DNA of 64,000 nucleotides, from the NCBI RefSeq assembly GCF_018860765.1, contig NZ_JAHKPV010000021.1, forward strand, positions 861,845 through 925,844, given 5' to 3'. Positions 37,719-46,914 of the stretch are shown here, one piece after another (the stretch's first letter is position 1; every line of letters starts with the position of its first letter). Below the pieces are notes generated by a model. It saw only the letters and a program-made list of their open reading frames with translations. It made no database searches and was not told the origin of the DNA. This stretch comes from Marinobacter salexigens. GTDB taxonomy: Bacteria; Pseudomonadota; Gammaproteobacteria; Pseudomonadales; Oleiphilaceae. A program made the position numbers and the translations under genes.

Positions 37719-40364
37719 TTAGCCGGTGTTACGCATACCGGCGGAAATTCCCGCCATTGTAACCTTAAGCGCACGTTCTACCAGCTCAGGCACTTCGCCT
37801 TTGCCCTCACTTTCCCGGTCGCGCTTCAATAATTCCGCCTGAAGGTAGTGCAAGGGGTCTGTATAAGGGTTGCGCACGCGCATGGAGTGGGCAAAGACCG
37901 GCTCGCCCTCCAGCAGCTCATGCTGTTCTTTAAGCTCCAGCAGGCGCTGAACGCAGCCTTCAAGGCGCTCACCTAAGCTGACACCCAAGGCACGGAGCTT
38001 GTCATCGTCCAACAGTGTTTTTTCATAATAACCGGCGATGCGCAAATCAGCCTTGGCCAACACCATTTCGAGCATGTCGACATAGGTGCGGAAGAAAGGC
38101 CACCCTTGCATCATTTCACGCAATTCGGGCAGACGCCCCTCTTTAGCGGCATTCTCCAGAGCCACATCACTGCCTAACCAGCTGGGCAGCATTAAGCGCA
38201 TTTGGGTCCAGGCGAAAATCCACGGAATGGCTCGTAAGCTTTCCACGCCGCCACTGGCTTTACGACGTGCAGGCCGACTACCCAGCGCTAGTTTGCCCAA
38301 TGCCTGCTCCGGGGTGACTTGGCGAAAATAAGGTACAAAATCGGGATTTTCCCGAACCACTTCGCGATAGGCTTTGAGCGAACGCTCCGTCAGCCAATCC
38401 ATGGTATCGCGCCAAGCTTTTTCGGGTTCGGGTGGCGGCGCCAGAGTCGCCTCGATCACCGCCGTGCTATATAGCGTTAAACTCTGCACCGCAAGCTGTG
38501 GCAAACCAAACTTGAAACGGATCATTTCCCCCTGTTCGGTAATGCGGAAGCTACCGTTCACTGAACCAGGTGGTTGAGACAAAATTGCTCGGTTGGCTGG
38601 GCCACCGCCACGGCCGACGGTTCCGCCGCGGCCATGAAACAGAGTTAGATGCACACCGAATCGCTTTGCAACTTGAGTGAGCTTTTCCTGCGCCTGATAC
38701 TGGGCCCAAGCAGCCATAAGCTGACCCGCATCCTTGGAGGAGTCTGAATAGCCAATCATGACTTCCTGCCGCCCCTGACAGTAATCCCGATACCAGTCCA
38801 CCTCATATAGGGCAGACATACTGTCGGGTGCACCGCGAAGGTCATCCAGCGTTTCAAATAAAGGCACGATCCGCATGGGGAATTTCATACCGGATTCGCG
38901 AAGCAGTAGGATGACACTCAACACATCCGACGGCTTGCTGGCCATAGATATAACATAGGAGCCCAGAGCTTCCGGGGTTTGTTGCGCAACCACTTCGCAG
39001 GTGTCTAGAACTTCCCGTACCGGTTCAGAAGGCTCCCAGTTGCGGGGCACAAGCGGGCGGCGACCCTGAAGCTCTTGTATTAAAAATGCTTGGCGCTCTT
39101 TTTCAGACCAAGACAGGTAATCACCAAGCCCCAAATATTCCACCATCTCGGCAACAGCTTCTGCGTGGCGGGTCGCTTCCTGACGGATATCGAGGCGGCT
39201 TAGGGGCAAGCCAAATGTATGGGCGCGACGAATGGTGTCTAACAAAGCGCCATTGGCGATTTTTTCAAGCCCGCACTCCACTAGCGAGCGGTAACAGAGT
39301 TCTAGCGGTGCCGTCAGATCTTCATTCTCAAAAAGTATGCCCGAGGTATCAGCTGGCTCGCCAGTAACGCGAGACTCCGCCCAATCCCGCGTTCTGATAA
39401 GGCGATCCCGCAATTCTGCCAATACATAGCGGTACGGTTCCCGGGAATCGCCAGATAATCCGCGCAGCTCATCGCTTGCCTGCCACATGGAAAGCTCCGC
39501 TCTCAGTGACTTGATATCACGCAGAAACAAGTCCGCAGCCATCCACCGCCCGAGCAAAAACACTTTTTGAGTTACCTGATGGGTAACGTTGGGATTACCG
39601 TCCCGGTCGCCGCCCATCCAGGATGCGATACGCACCGGCGATGCCTGTAACGGAAGGCCCTTGCCTGTCGCCTCCTGAAGTGACCGATCCAGATCACCAA
39701 GGAATCGCGGCAAAGCCTGCCAAAGACTGTTTTCGATAACCGCAAAACCCCATTTGGCTTCATCAACAGCCGTGGGGCGTTCATGGCGAATCTCATCCGT
39801 ATGCCAAGCTTCAGCTACAAGTCGTGACAAGCGTTCTGTAATCGCCTCTCGCTCAGGTGGAAGCAAGTCTGCGTGGTCCAGGCTCGCCAAACAATCCGAC
39901 ATTTCATCATATTTCATGATCAGTGTACGGCGCGCAACTTCTGTGGGGTGCGCTGTCAACACGAACTCTACGCGCATATCCGCAACACATTGGTGCAGCG
40001 CTTCGGCACTTACGCCACCGTCTTTAAGGCGTTCAAAAACACCAGCTAATGGTTCAACCATCAGATCAGACTGATGATCACGCTTGCGGCGAATACCGTG
40101 GTATTGCTCAGCTAGGTTCGCGAGATTAAGAAACTGGTTAAATGCTCTGGTGACTGGCAGCAGTTCGTCATCGCTTAGCTTGCCAAGCAGGCTGACTAGC
40201 CGCTGGCCGGATCCGCTTTCCTGCCGCCGGTCGGATTTGGCGGCCGCTCGGATTTCTTCGATTCGTTCGAAGCATCCCCGCCCGGGGTAGCGCTGGATGC
40301 TTTGCCCCAGCAATTCGCCCAGCATGCGGACATTTTCACGGAGATCAGGGTGTAGCTCGGTCAC
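37719..40364 (-). CDS. ppc: phosphoenolpyruvate carboxylase
   Basis: 881 residues from a GTG at 40364, matching the 883 of E. coli Ppc. It carboxylates phosphoenolpyruvate to oxaloacetate. The catalytic histidine lies in VLTAHPTEV near residue 133, the glycine loop in FHGRGGTVGRGGGP near 575, and the protein ends with the conserved GMRNTG. I chose the GTG because AAGGA lies 7 bases upstream and the N-terminus then aligns with Pseudomonas-type Ppc (TELHPDLRENVRMLGELLG). A TTG ten codons upstream (40394) is open but less likely. Confidence 0.96.
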   Translation of the reverse strand: MTELHPDLRENVRMLGELLGQSIQRYPGRGCFERIEEIRAAAKSDRRQESGSGQRLVSLLGKLSDDELLPVTRAFNQFLNLANLAEQYHGIRRKRDHQSDLMVEPLAGVFERLKDGGVSAEALHQCVADMRVEFVLTAHPTEVARRTLIMKYDEMSDCLASLDHADLLPPEREAITERLSRLVAEAWHTDEIRHERPTAVDEAKWGFAVIENSLWQALPRFLGDLDRSLQEATGKGLPLQASPVRIASWMGGDRDGNPNVTHQVTQKVFLLGRWMAADLFLRDIKSLRAELSMWQASDELRGLSGDSREPYRYVLAELRDRLIRTRDWAESRVTGEPADTSGILFENEDLTAPLELCYRSLVECGLEKIANGALLDTIRRAHTFGLPLSRLDIRQEATRHAEAVAEMVEYLGLGDYLSWSEKERQAFLIQELQGRRPLVPRNWEPSEPVREVLDTCEVVAQQTPEALGSYVISMASKPSDVLSVILLLRESGMKFPMRIVPLFETLDDLRGAPDSMSALYEVDWYRDYCQGRQEVMIGYSDSSKDAGQLMAAWAQYQAQEKLTQVAKRFGVHLTLFHGRGGTVGRGGGPANRAILSQPPGSVNGSFRITEQGEMIRFKFGLPQLAVQSLTLYSTAVIEATLAPPPEPEKAWRDTMDWLTERSLKAYREVVRENPDFVPYFRQVTPEQALGKLALGSRPARRKASGGVESLRAIPWIFAWTQMRLMLPSWLGSDVALENAAKEGRLPELREMMQGWPFFRTYVDMLEMVLAKADLRIAGYYEKTLLDDDKLRALGVSLGERLEGCVQRLLELKEQHELLEGEPVFAHSMRVRNPYTDPLHYLQAELLKRDRESEGKGEVPELVERALKVTMAGISAGMRNTG

Positions 40365-40499
40365 ATTGGCGTCCTTATGAATTGACGGAGACAAACTAAA
40401 CTTACGATACTAAGGAACCACCGAAAAAGTCTATTGGCGTTTGGGGCTGCAACTGCGCCCGCACCAGTACCACAAAGCCTACTCTTGAGAGGAGCCAAC

Positions 40500-40733
40500 A
40501 TGAAAGTCACAGATCTGCCCAAGCACTGGGAACAAAAGAAAAAACCAGTAGAGCTAACCCATGATTACAATTTGAGGCTTCCCTTGGAAGACGCAGCCAG
40601 AGTGGCTGCTCTGGCGGAACTTTATCCCGAGCGCAGCGAAAGCGACATTCTAAACGATATGATCGCCGCCGCACTGGACGACTTAGCCAGTCAAGACCCA
40701 CTAAAAGAGAAACTAGAGAGCCACACCGGCTAG
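40500..40733 (+). CDS. small paralogue A of a convergent pair (77 aa)
   Basis: 77 residues from an ATG at 40500 behind GAGAGGAG. The layout is an N-terminal MKVTDLPKHWE, then LPLEDAARVAALAELYPERSESD, then NDMIAAALDDLAS. The spacing of MKxxDLxxxW, LYPxxS and AALDD is shared with the 114-residue protein encoded convergently at 40758. The two are therefore paralogues, with a short helical core that could bind DNA or protein. I recall similar proteins being named pilin assembly proteins in databases but cannot confirm that. Function unknown. Confidence 0.7.
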   Translation: MKVTDLPKHWEQKKKPVELTHDYNLRLPLEDAARVAALAELYPERSESDILNDMIAAALDDLASQDPLKEKLESHTG

Positions 40734-40757
40734 CAGATCTTGTTAGAAGACTCGTTA

Positions 40758-41102
40758 CTAGGCTACTGATTCGAGTTGGCGAGCCTTCAGACGCTTGATG
40801 TGCTTTTGGCTGAGGCGAACGAATTCCGGAGTCAGCCCTTTGTCTTCGTATATTTCGAAGCCGTCTTCATCGTAGGCGACAACCTGATCACCTTGAACGT
40901 AAGGGAACTCGGTTTCGACCTCATCGAGCGCAGCGGAGATCAGGTCGCGAATAAGGTCCTGAGATGACTTTAGAGGATAGAGGGCAGATAGCGTTTCGAG
41001 CTGCCGATGATGCTGGTCAGATAACGCCATAAAGCAAGCATCACGGGTAAGCCTACCTTTAGCGTGCTTATCCCAGTAACTAACCAGATCTTTGATTTTC
41101 AT
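40758..41102 (-). CDS. small paralogue B of a convergent pair (114 aa)
   Basis: 114 residues. The first 65 parallel the neighbouring 77-residue protein: MKIKDLVSYWD, LSALYPLKSSQDLIRDLISAALDEV. The C-terminal 45 residues are extra and acidic then basic (VVAYDEDGFEIYEDKGLTPEFVRL, then LKARQLESVA). It converges with the 77-residue gene, with 24 bases between their stops. The ATG lies at 41102. I do not assign a function. A helix-bundle or ribbon-helix-helix-like protein is possible. Confidence 0.7.
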   Translation of the reverse strand: MKIKDLVSYWDKHAKGRLTRDACFMALSDQHHRQLETLSALYPLKSSQDLIRDLISAALDEVETEFPYVQGDQVVAYDEDGFEIYEDKGLTPEFVRLSQKHIKRLKARQLESVA

Positions 41103-41258
41103 CGAGCCAGACTCCTAATTCTTGTTGATGACTCCTGAGCTCTTTTGAACTCTTTTGGCGCGCAAACTTCTTACCCAGAGCCGCCGCCAAACGCCCTAGC
41201 CAATAAGTGTAGACGAAGCTCAGGAGTGAAAACGTAAGGAATTGGTAACGGATTGTAC

Positions 41259-42125
41259 CTACTCTGGCTGCCCGCTTTTCTTTTCCACACCTTTGACCGA
41301 TTGCCAGATCTGATCAAGAGCTTCCAGTGTTTCTTCATCAAAGGAACGGCCTTCACGCTCAAGAACCTTTTCAATGGCCCGGAATCGCGCCTCAAACTTG
41401 TGATTAGTGCGCCCAACAGCCTGCTCCGGATTAACTTTCATGAAGCGCGCAAGGTTCACACACACGAACAGCAGATCGCCCAATTCATCTTCAACGGCAT
41501 CGTGGCCACCCTGCCCGGATTCTGCCGCCTGCCAGGCCTCCTTGAGCTCGTCGATTTCTTCATGGAGTTTGTCGAATACCGGTTCTATGTTTGGCCAATC
41601 AAACCCGTGCCTTGCCGCCCGCTTCTGCAACTTTTCCGCGCGCACCATCGCGGGCAGCGCCCGTGCAATACCAGCCAGTCGGCTTGGCGGCGTTGCATCC
41701 GCTGACGTGTCTGACTGTTTCTGAGCCCGCTCTTCTGCCTTGATACGCTCCCAGCTCTCCTTAATCCAGACTTCGTCTGGCCGGTTGTCCGGGTCAATAC
41801 GGCTTTCCAGTGTGCCCTGCGGGAACACATGGGGATGACGTCGCACAAGCTTACGCACTAAATTGTCGACCACAGCATCAAAGCTGAAATGACCTTCTTC
41901 CGCCCCAATCTGCGAGTAAAAGATCACCTGAAACAGCAAGTCACCCAATTCATCTTTCAGGTTTCCGTAGTCCTCCCGCTCGATGGCATCTGCTACTTCG
42001 TAGGCCTCTTCCAGCGTGTGCGGCACAACACTTCTAAACGTTTGCTTGGTATCCCAGGGGCAACCGGTTTCGGGGTCACGCAGCCGCGCCATCAACAGTT
42101 TCAGATCGTCAATCGAGTAGGTCAT
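41259..42125 (-). CDS. mazG: nucleoside triphosphate pyrophosphohydrolase
   Basis: 288 residues with two MazG domains, as in E. coli MazG, which hydrolyses all NTPs and dNTPs. The first domain has GCPWDTKQTFRSVVPHTLEEAYE and the helix ELGDLLFQVIFYSQI; the second has DKLHEEIDELKEAW and DELGDLLFVCVNLARF. The C-terminus ends RSFDEETLEALDQIWQSVK. The ATG overlaps the relA stop by four bases, so the two genes are coupled. MazG may lower ppGpp or the cellular NTP pool. Confidence 0.94.
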   Translation of the reverse strand: MTYSIDDLKLLMARLRDPETGCPWDTKQTFRSVVPHTLEEAYEVADAIEREDYGNLKDELGDLLFQVIFYSQIGAEEGHFSFDAVVDNLVRKLVRRHPHVFPQGTLESRIDPDNRPDEVWIKESWERIKAEERAQKQSDTSADATPPSRLAGIARALPAMVRAEKLQKRAARHGFDWPNIEPVFDKLHEEIDELKEAWQAAESGQGGHDAVEDELGDLLFVCVNLARFMKVNPEQAVGRTNHKFEARFRAIEKVLEREGRSFDEETLEALDQIWQSVKGVEKKSGQPE

Positions 42126-44362
42126 GATCGTTTACGCTTTACGTCGATAACATTGGGCAGGTTGCGGATTTGGGCGAGTAGGCGCGCCAACTGCTCAAGG
42201 CTGGAAATTTCAACAGTCACTACCATGGTGGCCGTGTTGTCGTCACGATTGGTCATGGTGTGCAAAGACAGAACATCACTTTTCGACACTGACAGCACTT
42301 GAGTGATATCCCGTAACAGACCAGACCTATCGTACGCTTCAATTTCAATGTCGACCGGATAAACAGAGGCTTGTTGCCCTCCCCAACTCACTTCAATAAT
42401 TCGGTTGGGTTCAAACTCCTGCAAGTTCAGAAACGTTAGACAGTCCTGTCGGTGAACGGTTACACCACGCCCAACGGTAATGTAGCCACCTATGGCATCT
42501 CCTGGCAACGGCTTGCAGCATTTGGCCACTTGGGTCTTCAGCTTACCTACGCCCACTATGTGAATATCCGATTCGGTATCGTAGGGCTTGTCACGCTGGG
42601 CTATCAGTTTCAAATCGAGCTGTTCGGATTTGGGCTCGATCATTTGCTGAGCAACATTGGCAACGTGTGCAGGGCGGAGATCACCAGCACCTACCGCAGC
42701 AAACATGTCCTCGGCGTTGTGATAGTTCACCTTTACCGCCAGCTGGCTGAGGTCCACATCGTGCAACGACAAGCGCCGAAACTCATCCTCAATAATGGCA
42801 CGACCATCCGTTACGTTACGGTCGCGATTTTGTTCTTTAAACCAATGAGTTACCTTGGCTCTAGCGCGAGATGTCTGAATGTATCCAAGACTGGGGTTTA
42901 GCCAATCCCGGCTAGGCGCAGGATTGTTCTTAGAGGTAAGAACAAATACCTGCTCACCCGTTTTCAACGGGTAGGTAAGAGGTACTATGCGGCTGTTTAC
43001 CCGGGCACCGCGACAAGCATGTCCAATCTCAGTGTGAACTCGGTAAGCAAAATCTACGGGTGTCGCCCCCTGAGGTAAATCAACAACGTGCCCCTCAGGC
43101 GTAAACACATAAATTCGATCCGACACGATGTCGGATTTGAGATGGTCCGCCAGCCCGGAGATGTCGCCCAATTCTTCCTGCCACTCCAGCACCTGTCGTA
43201 GCCAGTTAATCTTGGCATTGTAGCCAGACGACTTGTTACTTTTGTCCGTGCCCTTGTATAGCCAGTGAGCACATACCCCGAGCTCGGCATCTTCATGCAT
43301 ACTGTGAGTGCGAATCTGTACCTCCATGACCTTGCCATCCGGTCCGATCACGGCGGTATGCAGAGATTGGTAGCCATTCTCTTTAGGGTTGGCAATGTAG
43401 TCATCAAACTCATTCGGTATGTGGCGCCAAAGCGTATGCACAATCCCGAGAACGGCGTAACAATCCTTCACCTCAGGCACAAGAATACGCACGGCCCGTA
43501 TATCGTATATCTGGGAGAAATCGAGGCCCTTAATACGCATCTTCCGCCAGATGCTGTAGATATGTTTGGCACGACCCGAAAGATCGGCTTCGATACCAGT
43601 AGCTTTCAGTTCTGACTGCAACTTGGCAATCACGCGGCGGATGTAGCCTTCCCGGTCTAGGCGCTTTTCGTCCAGAAGTTTGGCAATCTTTTTGTAGGCT
43701 GTTTCATGCAGATACCGAAATGAAAGGTCTTCCAGCTCCCACTTGATGTGCCCGATGCCCAGACGGTGAGCCAGGGGCGCGTAGATATCAAACACTTCGC
43801 GGGCAACTCGCATACGCTTTTCTTCTGGCGCATCCTTAACACCACGGATGGCGCAGGTGCGCTCGGCAAGTTTGATAAGCGCAACCCGCACGTCATCAAT
43901 CATGGTAACCAGCATTTTGCGGACGTTATCCAACTGGCCTTCACTCTGCCCAAGCACGTTGCCTTTGAGCGGGTGGTGTATGGAAGAAATGGCCGCCATC
44001 TGTTGTACGCCATTAATAAGCATGGCCACTTCATCGCCAAACTCTTTGCGGATAACCTCAAGGGCTACCCGCTCCTCCCGAACCGCACGGTATAGAATGG
44101 CAGCAACCAGGCTGACTTGATCCAAGCGCAGCTCCGCCAGCACCTGAGCCATCTCAATGCCGGTGCGAAAGCTGCTAGAGCCAGACGCCCAGAGGCGATC
44201 CTCCCGGAAGGCCTGCAAATCGATTTCAGCGGCTTTTTCACACGCCCTGCGAAACTGGTCCACATCGTCCAGATGGGTCTGGGAAGCAATCTGCTGTACC
44301 CAACCCTCGATATCGATCTGGCCATCGCCATTCACTGCGTAATCTTCGCGAACTTTTACCAT
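42122..44362 (-). CDS. relA: (p)ppGpp synthetase RelA
   Basis: 746 residues, matching RelA in length. The N-terminal hydrolase-like domain lacks the catalytic HD pair (AAILYRAVREERVALEV in place of HDxxED), so this is RelA and not SpoT. The synthetase domain has IYSIWRKMRIKGLDFSQIYD and EFDDYIANPKENGYQSLHTAV near residue 290. A TGS domain (VFTPEGHVVDLPQGATPVDF), a zinc-finger-like CCKPLPGDAIGG and a C-terminal ACT domain follow. It makes the alarmone on stalled ribosomes. First gene of relA-mazG. Confidence 0.96.
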   Translation of the reverse strand: MVKVREDYAVNGDGQIDIEGWVQQIASQTHLDDVDQFRRACEKAAEIDLQAFREDRLWASGSSSFRTGIEMAQVLAELRLDQVSLVAAILYRAVREERVALEVIRKEFGDEVAMLINGVQQMAAISSIHHPLKGNVLGQSEGQLDNVRKMLVTMIDDVRVALIKLAERTCAIRGVKDAPEEKRMRVAREVFDIYAPLAHRLGIGHIKWELEDLSFRYLHETAYKKIAKLLDEKRLDREGYIRRVIAKLQSELKATGIEADLSGRAKHIYSIWRKMRIKGLDFSQIYDIRAVRILVPEVKDCYAVLGIVHTLWRHIPNEFDDYIANPKENGYQSLHTAVIGPDGKVMEVQIRTHSMHEDAELGVCAHWLYKGTDKSNKSSGYNAKINWLRQVLEWQEELGDISGLADHLKSDIVSDRIYVFTPEGHVVDLPQGATPVDFAYRVHTEIGHACRGARVNSRIVPLTYPLKTGEQVFVLTSKNNPAPSRDWLNPSLGYIQTSRARAKVTHWFKEQNRDRNVTDGRAIIEDEFRRLSLHDVDLSQLAVKVNYHNAEDMFAAVGAGDLRPAHVANVAQQMIEPKSEQLDLKLIAQRDKPYDTESDIHIVGVGKLKTQVAKCCKPLPGDAIGGYITVGRGVTVHRQDCLTFLNLQEFEPNRIIEVSWGGQQASVYPVDIEIEAYDRSGLLRDITQVLSVSKSDVLSLHTMTNRDDNTATMVVTVEISSLEQLARLLAQIRNLPNVIDVKRKRS

Positions 44363-44420
44363 ATCTGTTTTGTTATTCCCGGTGATTCACACAACTGTCC
44401 TTCGCTGTGCACAGCAAAAT

Positions 44421-45770
44421 TCAGCGAGAGCCACGCTCAAACAGCGCAATCGACTCCACATGCGTGGTGTGAGGAAACATATCCATTACACCGGCGCGCA
44501 CCAGCCGGTAACCGTTGCTGGCCATCACACCTGCATCCCGTGCCAGAGTGGCAGGGTTACAGGACACATACACAATGCGCTTGGCACCGAATGCGGTGAG
44601 GTACTTGCAGATTTCCTCTGCTCCGGAGCGCGGCGGATCAATAAGAATTTTATCAAAACCCTCTTGTGCCCAGCTTTGACCGGTAAAATCCCCGTGCAAG
44701 TCAGCGCCGTGAAACTCCACATTTGCAAGCGCGTTCAGCTCCGCGTTTTCGCGACCCCGAACAACCATGGCATCATCACCTTCCACGCCAATAACCTGCC
44801 CGCCTTTGCGCGCAAGTGGCAGGGTAAAATTGCCCAACCCGCAGAACAGATCCAAGACTCGCTCACCCGGCTGCACGTCCAGCCAGTCAACAGCTCTGCT
44901 TACCATGGCTTTATTGATGCCCGCATTAACTTGGGTAAAGTCCATGGGGTGAAATTTCATGGTGAGATCAAATGCATCAAGCTGGTAACTTAAGCGCTCA
45001 TCGCTTCGACCTGCTGATTCAGGCCAGATGCGGTGCACAGTATCTGGCCCCTTGGGCTGCAGATAAATATGCAAATCGTGGGCCTGGCCAAAAGCAATCA
45101 GCTTTTCCCGGTCGCCACTGCTCAGATCGTCCATGTTGCGGAAAACCATCGCTGCGGTGTCGTCACCACAAGCAACTTCGACCTGAGGCACACGGGCGTA
45201 TGCATCCATGGTGTGTAGCAGCTCGCGCAACGGAACAATGCGCTCGCCAATGCGCGGATCCAGCACTACACAGCGGTCAATATCCGTAAGAAAGCTATTG
45301 CGCTTCTCCCGAAACCCTACCAGCACCGATTCCCGGGCTTTCACATAGCGCACGCCCATGCGCGCCTTGCGCCGATACCCAAGGTTACTGTCTGGGCGCA
45401 GCGGCTCAATCCACTCCTCCGGCTCGATACCGCCAAAGTGTTCAAACTGCTCGCGCAGAGTATCTTCCTTAAAGCGGATTTGGGCATCACTGCTCATATG
45501 CTGAAGGCTGCAGCCACCGCATAAATCGGCAAAATCACAGGGGGGAATTTGGCGATCAGGCGCGGCTTCAAGTACCTCTAGGGTACGCAACTCATCAAAT
45601 TTACTGCGGGTGGAAACCACCTTGGCCATTACGGTTTCACCCGGCAAAGCACCATCCACAAACAGGATTTTGCCATCCTGACGAGCTATGCCACGGCCAT
45701 CATGGCTAAGCTTTTCCACTTCACAGCGTACGGGTTCCGTAGGAAGCACCTTCCTGCGTCGTCTGCTCAT
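44421..45770 (-). CDS. rlmD: 23S rRNA m5U1939 methyltransferase
   Basis: 449 residues. RlmD (RumA) methylates uracil 1939 of 23S rRNA. It has an N-terminal TRAM domain, the iron-sulfur cysteines in [10 protein letters not shown] near residue 80, the SAM motif [15 protein letters not shown] near 308, and the catalytic cysteine region [12 protein letters not shown] near 405. The neighbours (relA-mazG and cysM) match the usual gammaproteobacterial order. It lies 26 bases after cysM on the same strand. Confidence 0.94.
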   Translation of the reverse strand: MSRRRRKVLPTEPVRCEVEKLSHDGRGIARQDGKILFVDGALPGETVMAKVVSTRSKFDELRTLEVLEAAPDRQIPPCDFADLCGGCSLQHMSSDAQIRFKEDTLREQFEHFGGIEPEEWIEPLRPDSNLGYRRKARMGVRYVKARESVLVGFREKRNSFLTDIDRCVVLDPRIGERIVPLRELLHTMDAYARVPQVEVACGDDTAAMVFRNMDDLSSGDREKLIAFGQAHDLHIYLQPKGPDTVHRIWPESAGRSDERLSYQLDAFDLTMKFHPMDFTQVNAGINKAMVSRAVDWLDVQPGERVLDLFCGLGNFTLPLARKGGQVIGVEGDDAMVVRGRENAELNALANVEFHGADLHGDFTGQSWAQEGFDKILIDPPRSGAEEICKYLTAFGAKRIVYVSCNPATLARDAGVMASNGYRLVRAGVMDMFPHTTHVESIALFERGSR

Positions 45771-45796
45771 AATCTATTCTCTTGGTGTCGTCAGGT

Positions 45797-46690
45797 TCAG
45801 GCGCCGGGGAATACGCCAGTCGATAAATAGCGGTCGCCGCGATCACAAATAATGGCCACAATAATGGCGTTTTCAACCTGCGAAGAGAGCTTAAGTGCGG
45901 CAGCGATGGAGCCGCCGGATGATACACCACAGAATATCCCTTCGCGCTCTGCCAAAGCGCGCATGGTGTCCTCTGCCTCTTGTTGGCCGATATCCAGCAC
46001 CTGATCCACACGAGTAGAATCGTAAATGCTGGGGAGATATGCTTCCGGCCAACGACGGATGCCCGGTATAGAGGCGCCCTCTTTTGGTTGCAGGCCGACA
46101 ATATTGATATCCGGATTACGCTCTTTGAGGTATCGGGACACGCCCATAATAGTGCCTGTAGTGCCCATAGAACTAACAAAATGGGTTACACGCCCTTCGG
46201 TTTGCTCCCAAATCTCCGGGCCTGTGGTGCGATAGTGTGATAGTGGGTTGTCCTGATTACTGAACTGGTCCAGCACTCTGCCCTTACCTTCAGAAGCCAT
46301 TTTCAGGGCCAAATCTCTGGCCACTTCCATGCCTTCTTCCTGACTCACGGTGATAATCTCTGCTCCGTAAGCTCTCATGGATGCTCGACGTTCTTCACTC
46401 ATGTTCGCGGGCATAATGAGTACCATGCGGTATCCCTTTATAGCCGCAGCCATGGCCAGCGCGATACCGGTGTTACCACTGGTTGCCTCAATCAACGTAT
46501 CGCCAGGTTTAATTTCACCACGGCGCTCGGCCTCTTGAATCATTCCTATAGCAGGTCGGTCTTTTACAGAGCCGGCCGGGTTATTGCCTTCCAACTTGGC
46601 CAGAATCACGTTACTGGTATCCTCGGGGAGACGCTGTAACCGAACCAGAGGCGTGTGCCCGACATAATCTTCAATTGTGGGAAAATGCAT
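45797..46690 (-). CDS. cysM: cysteine synthase B
   Basis: 297 residues. Pyridoxal-phosphate enzyme that makes cysteine (or S-sulfocysteine) from O-acetylserine. The cofactor lysine is in NPAGSVKDRPAIGM near residue 41, the phosphate loop is ATSGNTGIALAMAAA near 69, and the C-terminus holds GVSSGGSIAAALKL. It is shorter than CysK, as CysM is. The ATG at 46690 gives the typical MHFPTIEDYVGHTPLVRL start behind AGGG; the frame stays open to 46753 without support. Divergent from gacS across 224 bases. Confidence 0.93.
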   Translation of the reverse strand: MHFPTIEDYVGHTPLVRLQRLPEDTSNVILAKLEGNNPAGSVKDRPAIGMIQEAERRGEIKPGDTLIEATSGNTGIALAMAAAIKGYRMVLIMPANMSEERRASMRAYGAEIITVSQEEGMEVARDLALKMASEGKGRVLDQFSNQDNPLSHYRTTGPEIWEQTEGRVTHFVSSMGTTGTIMGVSRYLKERNPDINIVGLQPKEGASIPGIRRWPEAYLPSIYDSTRVDQVLDIGQQEAEDTMRALAEREGIFCGVSSGGSIAAALKLSSQVENAIIVAIICDRGDRYLSTGVFPGA

Positions 46691-46914
46691 AGTAAGAACC
46701 CTGTGGTACACTTTTGCGTTGGCATGATACGCCTTATAGCCCCAGTCGCCCAATACACCTTCTCGCTAAAACCATGACTGACGGCTATATAAGTGGTGTA
46801 TTTTTCGGCTCGCCCGGCACTGACTCGGAATATTATTTCGGCCCGGACGAACTACTAATACAAGGACGTAACCCGCTCCGACAGGCGGTGTTAAGTTATT
46901 TGCAGGAAATTGGT

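Noticed and set aside
41127..41229. 10-base inverted repeat about 80 bases apart upstream of the 114-residue small gene
   Set aside because: Arms are short and widely spaced, with no sign of a binding site or stable RNA; likely chance.
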